Origin: Mycoplasmopsis sturni DSM 22021
Lineage (GTDB): Bacteria > Bacillota_I > Bacilli_A > Mycoplasmatales > Metamycoplasmataceae
Reading direction: 5' to 3'
Length of the DNA: 64,000 nt
Assembly (NCBI RefSeq): GCF_000701485.1
Contig: NZ_KL370785.1
Location: forward strand, 62,001-126,000
Below are positions 59,033-64,000 of the stretch, one piece after another. The number at the start of each line of letters is the position of its first letter. Positions within the stretch are counted from its first letter, which is position 1. Under the pieces are notes generated by a model, which had not been told where the DNA came from, did not search any database, and was given only the letters and a program-made list of their open reading frames with translations. The position numbers and the translations under genes are program-made.

Positions 59033-59062
59033 AAACAACAACTTAAAGTTGTTGTTTTTTTA
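59033..59062 (+). terminator. Intrinsic terminator after the tRNA pair
   Basis: Stem AAACAACAAC / GTTGTTGTTT with a 5-nt loop and a run of seven T, ~20 bp after the tRNA-Arg end. Confidence 0.88.
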
Positions 59063-59088
59063 TTTTTATAGTTCAAAATTCAAAAAAT

Positions 59089-59112
59089 AAAAACCAACAC
59101 TTGTTGGCTTTT
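59089..59112 (-). terminator. Intrinsic terminator after the potD-rpsT unit
   Basis: On the minus strand a short stem GCCAAC / GTTGGT with an AAGT loop is followed by a T-run, about 10 bp past the rpsT stop codon. Confidence 0.75.
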
Positions 59113-59122
59113 AGACTTAAAT

Positions 59123-59389
59123 TTAGTTTTGTTTTGTTTTGTTAACAAAAGCGTCTAAACGAGCGTGTTTTCTAGCACCTTTGTTGGCATGGAACACACC
59201 TTTTGATACTGCTTTAGCAATAGTTGAGTGTGCTTTAGCAACAAGTTCGCTAGCTTTTGCATCACCTGCTAAAACTGCTTCACGAGCTTTACGAATAGCT
59301 GTTTTAACTCTTGATTTAGTAGCAGCATTTTTTACTCTAGCTGCTTCCATTTTAGCGATACTTTTAATTTTAGATTTAATATTTGCCAT
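59123..59389 (-). CDS. rpsT: 30S ribosomal protein S20 (88 aa)
   Basis: A small, very basic protein, M-A-N-I-K-S-K-I-K-S, with N-K-G-A-R-K-H-A-R-L near the C-terminus, as in S20. It binds 16S rRNA during early 30S assembly. It follows the PotD-like gene by 51 bp. GGGAGG lies before the ATG. Confidence 0.96.
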   Translation of the reverse strand: MANIKSKIKSIAKMEAARVKNAATKSRVKTAIRKAREAVLAGDAKASELVAKAHSTIAKAVSKGVFHANKGARKHARLDAFVNKTKQN

Positions 59390-59440
59390 ATTAACCTCCC
59401 TTTTTCATAATTCGAAAAATCGTATAAATTATACCATAAC

Positions 59441-61375
59441 TTATTGTTTTGTCATTTTGTAATAATAATTTTCAATATCAGTTCTTGTTTTAATGTCCAC
59501 TACATTAATTGAAGGGTGCGCAATATCTAATACTTGATTATTAATGACTCAATGATTTTTAACTGTATAAATATCAATAGCACGTTTATCTACTACATTA
59601 TCTTCGTCAATAAAGTAGTTTCTTCGAACAATTTCAAATTCACTAAATAATGAAGGTGTGTAGTTAATATTGTCAAAGTTTTCTAAGTTTGTGTAGTTTT
59701 CTTCAAAAAAACTTGCATACTGATCATTGGCAAAATCAACTTTACCAAATAAATTAATTGCCTTGGTTAAATATTGATCATGATCAGTTTTTAGTTGTAT
59801 TTCAGTGGATGAATCAACATTATTAAAAACAATTTTTTGTGCCAATAAATTTAGTTGGGGGTCTAAATTATTAAACATTTGTTGATAAATATCAACAAAT
59901 TCAGTTAAAAAACGATCATTTTCTAAACTAGATAAATAAGTCTGAATTAAAACTTTTTTTAATTCTTGTCATTCTTGTTGCTCATTTAAATCAAATTCGA
60001 TGTTTTTAACTAATTGATCTAAATATTGAGTATAAAATTTCGCAGAATAATTTTGCATTGCTTGATTTCTTAAGTTTTGATCATAACTTCAAGAATCACT
60101 CGTGTTATTTTTTGAAAGTAATGCTTTGTACTCTGTTCATAAACCATCAAAATTTTTAAGAAATGAATTGCTTAAAGACTGATAAAACTGATTTTCAGTA
60201 TTTTCACTTACCCCTTCTGATAGAATAATCCCATCAAGAAGTAATAAGTTAGTGCTTGGACGAATAACTCTAATGGTTTGATCAGGAACTTGATCATCTG
60301 TGTTATCGCTTGAATATCAAGCATCCAAAGCATCTCCATTAAACATAATTGCCGCATCAGAAGGGCTTAATCCACTTGAGGGATCTGAAATTAATTCAGT
60401 AAGTAGCTTTAATCCATCAGGGTTTAAGGTAATGTGTGAAGTATCATTTAATTTATAACCTGAAGCATCTTCAATTAAGGAAATAAAATCCTCAATAAAA
60501 CTTTTGTAATTCTCTGGCGTGACTAATTCTCCATATTTACTATGATTTTCTTTAGTTGAATCAAGTAAAGAAATAGGTTCTTTATTTTGATATGAAGTTC
60601 CTAAAATCATATTATTACGAATTGCATCGGTAATTGTTAAATGTTTAATGGTAGAACGCATATCTTTTTGAATTGATTCTTGCTTAAATAAGGTATTTAA
60701 AATATTAAATAATGAATATGGATCGATTTTTTGTTTTCTCTGTTGAGTAAGAAACTTTGAATTAGAACGAAGAACTTCATCAGTTGACTTTTCGCTATCA
60801 AATGGAAATTTATCAGGTTCTTTTTGTGGATTAAATTTTGTTGGATTAATTCCAACCACAATATCTTGCACATAATAAGGAATCATATATTCCCATAAGT
60901 GGTTTTGAACAGCAGTGGTATTACCCTCATTTAACTGCGCATCATAAGATTCTAAGTGATCTCAAACAATTGGTGAATAAGTAGCTTTTAAAATAGTTTT
61001 AACTTGTTCTTGCGTTGGTTTGAAATCTAAATGGAAAAGTTTTTGGAAATCCATTTTTTTAATTAGTCCTTGCTTAGCCAAGGTTACTGCTTGAAAATCA
61101 CTACCAATACCAGCAATTGCTTTGTGATTAATTATTGCCCGCGAAAATTGAATAATTTCGTCAAACTCTTTATATTCATAAGTTTCATTTAAAATTGCTT
61201 TGTTTGCATTGCTCATATACGACTTATAGTTGTAAAAAGCAGCATGAAATTTATGTGTGCTTTTATAAGAAACAAGTCCAGCAATTGCTCCAGAAATTCC
61301 AACAAATGAGCCTATTGCTAGCATTGATTTAAATCATTGTTTTTTTCATTTTTGACTATGATGACTTTGTTCCAT
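59441..61375 (-). CDS. potD: PotD-like polyamine-binding protein, membrane-anchored (644 aa)
   Basis: One N-terminal transmembrane helix (residues ~18-40; no lipobox) anchors a large extracellular domain. Parts read as a spermidine/putrescine-binding protein: F-Y-N-Y-K-S-Y-M-S near the start, G-I-G-S-D-F-Q-A-V-T-L-A-K-Q-G-L-I-K-K-M-D and A-A-I-M-F-N-G-D-A-L-D-A-W. It is longer than M. genitalium PotD (~480 aa). No PotABC genes are in the window, so the permease must be elsewhere or upstream of rpsT's far neighbours. Ends just before rpsT. Assignment is from motif pattern. Confidence 0.75.
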
Positions 61376-61541
61376 AACTTCCTAAAATAATTGTAAATTT
61401 TAAATAATATAAATTTTAAAGATAAATTAAAATTTTTAGACCAAAAAAATATTTTTTTCTTTCTCTTTTTAAGGGAGAATTCTTCTAAAATCACTCAGAA
61501 AACACATATAATATTATTGTAATTATTTACAGAAGGGATTT

Positions 61542-62771
61542 ATGAACAAAATTAAAAAACTTTCATTAATAACACCATTATCTTTGGTGCCTGTTATCTC
61601 TGTTGTTGCATGTCAACAAAGCGGAGAAAATACTCAATCCAACCAAAAAGAAATTGCTCAGTTAGGTAGAGCTTTTAACTATAATCAAGAAGTTAAGCTA
61701 GCGCTTGAAAATATTCCTAACCAAATTATTAATGATATAAACAATGCAGGTCTTTTCAAAGAAACTTTAGAAATGAAAGTGCAAGATGGACAATTAGCAA
61801 GTATTTATTGAAGCGCAAAAGGAGCAAATAAACTATCTAACCAAATGTTAATACCTGTGCCAATAAATGCAGTAAATTTAGGGTATTTTTCAAAAGAAGT
61901 AAAAACGGATCAAAATACATTAACTGAAAATCAAGAATTATATGTTTTAAGCAAAGATGATAAATGAATGCTTGTTAACTTTAGTAGCCCTCAAAGCTAT
62001 GACTTAAAATACTCTATTACCTCTGGTGAAATATCTTTTAAATATAAAATAAAAAATACTCAAACAAATAAAGAAGTTTTATATCAATCAAAAATTCAAT
62101 TTGGGCCAAACACAGGGAAAATAAAACCTGAAATACTTACACTTATTAAAAACGAAATATCAAAAATCAGTAATATAGATGCTCAAACACAATACCAAAC
62201 ATATTTATCTTTAGTAAAATCAATACCGCAACAATTATTAGTTTTTAGATATTTAATACCACCTAAATTTTCAGAAATTATTGATTGAGATCAAATCAAT
62301 AATTTGGCTTTTTTTAAAATAAATTTACCACTTGAACTTGATCAGTTAAGTAACGATGATATTGTAGCAGCATGAAATGCTTTACTAGAAACCTCTAAAC
62401 AAATTTCAAAAATGTTAGAATATACCATAGTAAAACTAGGTGTTGAAAAAAATCAAAAAATAACCAAAGAAGAATTTATTAAACAAAATCCTAAAGGCAC
62501 CGTTGAATCAGTGATGAATGTGATTCGTTCATTAAGGCCATCAGGTTCTTCTGTTTTAGGTGAAAAAGAATTACTATCAATAGAAGAAGTTTTAACAAAT
62601 TTAATTAATAAACCTGAAGAACTTGAAAACCTTACTATTTATGATCTTTACAACAAATTTATTAACCAGGAAGATTTACCAGAATTTATTTCTAATTGAA
62701 TTTCATGAACCAAAAACTATTATGCTCTTCCATTATTAAATGCAATTTTGCAAAAAATAAAAGAAAAATAA
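61542..62771 (+). CDS. Lipoprotein of unknown family (409 aa)
   Basis: Signal with lipobox S-V-V-A-C (Cys24), then Q-Q-S-G-E. The body contains F-G-P-N-T-G-K-I-K-P, also present in the pseudogene just downstream, so the two are paralogues. Mostly mixed alpha/beta with a helical C-terminal half; Trp residues are coded by TGA. No enzyme motif is seen. AAGGGA precedes the ATG, and a terminator follows. Divergent from potD. Confidence 0.85.
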
Positions 62772-62820
62772 AACACAATCTAGAAAAATTAAAACAAGAT
62801 AATCAAAATCAAAAAATATA

Positions 62821-62851
62821 AAAAATGCATAAATAAAGTTTATGCATTTTT
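62821..62851 (+). terminator. Intrinsic terminator after the lipoprotein gene
   Basis: A 13-bp stem AAAAATGCATAAA / TTTATGCATTTTT with a 5-nt loop and following T, ~50 bp past the stop codon. Confidence 0.85.
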
Positions 62852-62951
62852 TATCACTTTTTAATAGTTAGAGATTAATTTCAATAGTTTGATAAAAATG
62901 CTTTTTATCAAAATCATTTTTGCAAATTTTAATAAATATAGAAAATATTAT

Positions 62952-62979
62952 AAAATGACAAATTCTAATTTGTCATTTT
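62952..62979 (+). terminator. Second hairpin upstream of the lipoprotein pseudogene
   Basis: Arms AAAATGACAAATT / AATTTGTCATTTT with only a 2-nt gap, then a T-run. It could be a backup terminator or the end of a lost transcript. Confidence 0.6.
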
Positions 62980-63012
62980 TTCTTATTCACTCGTAAAACC
63001 GGGATATTGGTC

Positions 63013-63041
63013 GCTTCCAAAAAAAAAAAAAAAAATAATAA
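63013..63041 (+). promoter_or_regulatory. A17 tract in the promoter position of the lipoprotein pseudogene
   Basis: Seventeen A (63019-63035) lie directly before TAATAA (63036-63041), with GCTTCC before them. The layout is like the MIP promoter and the vlp promoters of M. hyorhinis, with the tract in the -35/-10 spacer. The -35 fit is poor, and TATATA slightly downstream is another -10 candidate. Confidence 0.4.
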
Positions 63042-63079
63042 ACTTTATATATAAATGTTTTATTTATTGAAAGGAAAAT

Positions 63080-64000
63080 ATGAAAAAATCTTTTAAATGA
63101 TGCCCATGACAATTGTGCGGCTGCTACATTAGCTGTAGCTTGCCAGCAAAATTAAAATACCGAGAAAAAAGCAGATAAATGAAATAAAGTTACTGAAAAT
63201 CAAAACACCAATGATCAACCAAATAATAAAGATAAAGAATCTAATAATAGTTACACAAAGCCTTAATTTGGCGAAAGATTTATTTCTAACCAAAATACTA
63301 ACACAATAATTAATAATATTCCCGCTGCTATCATATATGATATTTTTCAAAAAAACGGGTTTGAAAATGCACTAAAAATTACAAGTTCAAATGGACAAGA
63401 AGCAAAAGTAACTTTAAACTTAAATTCTGAAAATTTTGATCTACCATTTTCTATTCCTAATTCAATTTTTTCAAAAAACCAAAGCTCAAATACTTTTAAA
63501 ATAAAAGATAATGAAGAGCTTTATCTTCAAAACTTAAGCAATGATTGAGTTCGTGTTGATCTTAACTCTCAACCAAATCAATTAGTTTCATACCTTGTAA
63601 ATCAAGATAATTTATCTTTTAAATACAAATTAAAGGATAAAAAATCACAAGAAGAAATGACATATACATATAAATTTGATTTTGGTCCAAATACAGGCAA
63701 CTTAAATCCAAAAGCAGTTGAAATTGTAAAAGAAATTCTTAAAGACTAAGTATCTCAAAATAAATATTGACAAAAATTTTCTAAATTATCAAATTACTTA
63801 AATGAAAGTAAAGAATTTTTAAACTCTCTTCTTAGCAAATTACCTGATTCTTTTGTAAAAAATTTCAATTTAGAAAACTTATTTAACCTTGAAATTTTCA
63901 AATTAAGACTACCAGAAAATATTAACAATATTAAAAATGAAGATCTTGTAAGATACTACAACCGTTTAAATGAAATAGCTCAAAAAACAAAGAAAATATT
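63080..64000 (+). pseudogene. Decayed lipoprotein paralogue, cut by the window end
   Basis: AAAGGA and an ATG at 63080 begin a signal peptide, but two single-base losses break it (before 63100 and near 63120). In the frame that continues, L-A-V-A-C-Q-Q matches a lipobox. In-frame TAA occur at 63153, 63264 and 63747. The remaining sequence has F-D-F-G-P-N-T-G-N-L-N-P, as in the intact neighbour at 61542. It continues past base 64000. It is a clear pseudogene, unless the sequence has errors at several points. Confidence 0.85.

Overview
The window comes from a mollicute, most likely a Mycoplasma/Mycoplasmopsis of the hominis group. The DNA is very AT-rich. TGA occurs inside almost every conserved protein at tryptophan positions, so the genes below are read with genetic code 4. 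Lipoproteins with mycoplasma-type lipoboxes are common, and the window carries the mycoplasma-specific MIB-MIP / F1-like X0 ATPase locus. Genes are tightly packed, often overlapping by 1-35 nt, and mostly on the minus strand.

Layout: (1) 48-11177 is one giant surface protein (3,709 codons) with an N-terminal signal, many ~120-aa modules, several GA/FIVAR-like helical repeats and a C-terminal membrane anchor. (2) 11575-12446 holds efp plus an Asp23-like gene, and 12735-14315 a divergent APC permease. (3) 14350-30115 is a single-direction operon: Ig-protease MIP, Ig-binding protein MIB, the seven F1-like X0 ATPase genes, then a second DUF31 protease whose start overlaps the beta-like gene. (4) 30398-34603 is pgsA, two small genes, mgtE, the diadenylate cyclase cdaA and a small membrane protein. 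(5) 34777-40014 is gdpP, rplI, dnaB and a CNNM/CorC-type gene broken by one extra A. Synthesis (cdaA) and degradation (gdpP) of c-di-AMP therefore lie within 6 kb of each other, beside Mg-type transporter genes. (6) 40179-40994 is a PTS IIB-IIA protein lacking the catalytic IIA histidine. (7) 41071-45783 is a 1,570-aa lipoprotein. (8) 46197-51188 holds an aquaglyceroporin, pepO and lepA. (9) 51442-52950 is a DUF2130 protein, convergent with an unusual MFS transporter-methyltransferase fusion (52974-54968). (10) 55549-58703 holds two tandem leucyl aminopeptidases and a YigZ-family protein. (11) tRNA-Cys, tRNA-Arg, rpsT and a PotD-like polyamine-binding protein follow. (12) 61542-64000 is a lipoprotein and a decayed paralogue.

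Common themes: much of the window serves the host interface (giant adhesin-like protein, antibody capture and cleavage, lipoproteins) and peptide scavenging (PepO, two PepA). Two long A tracts, upstream of the MIP operon and of the lipoprotein pseudogene, are placed where slipped-strand changes could alter a promoter. The clearest candidates for something new are the MFS-methyltransferase fusion, the A14 promoter in front of the antibody-cleavage/ATPase operon, and the histidine-less IIA domain.
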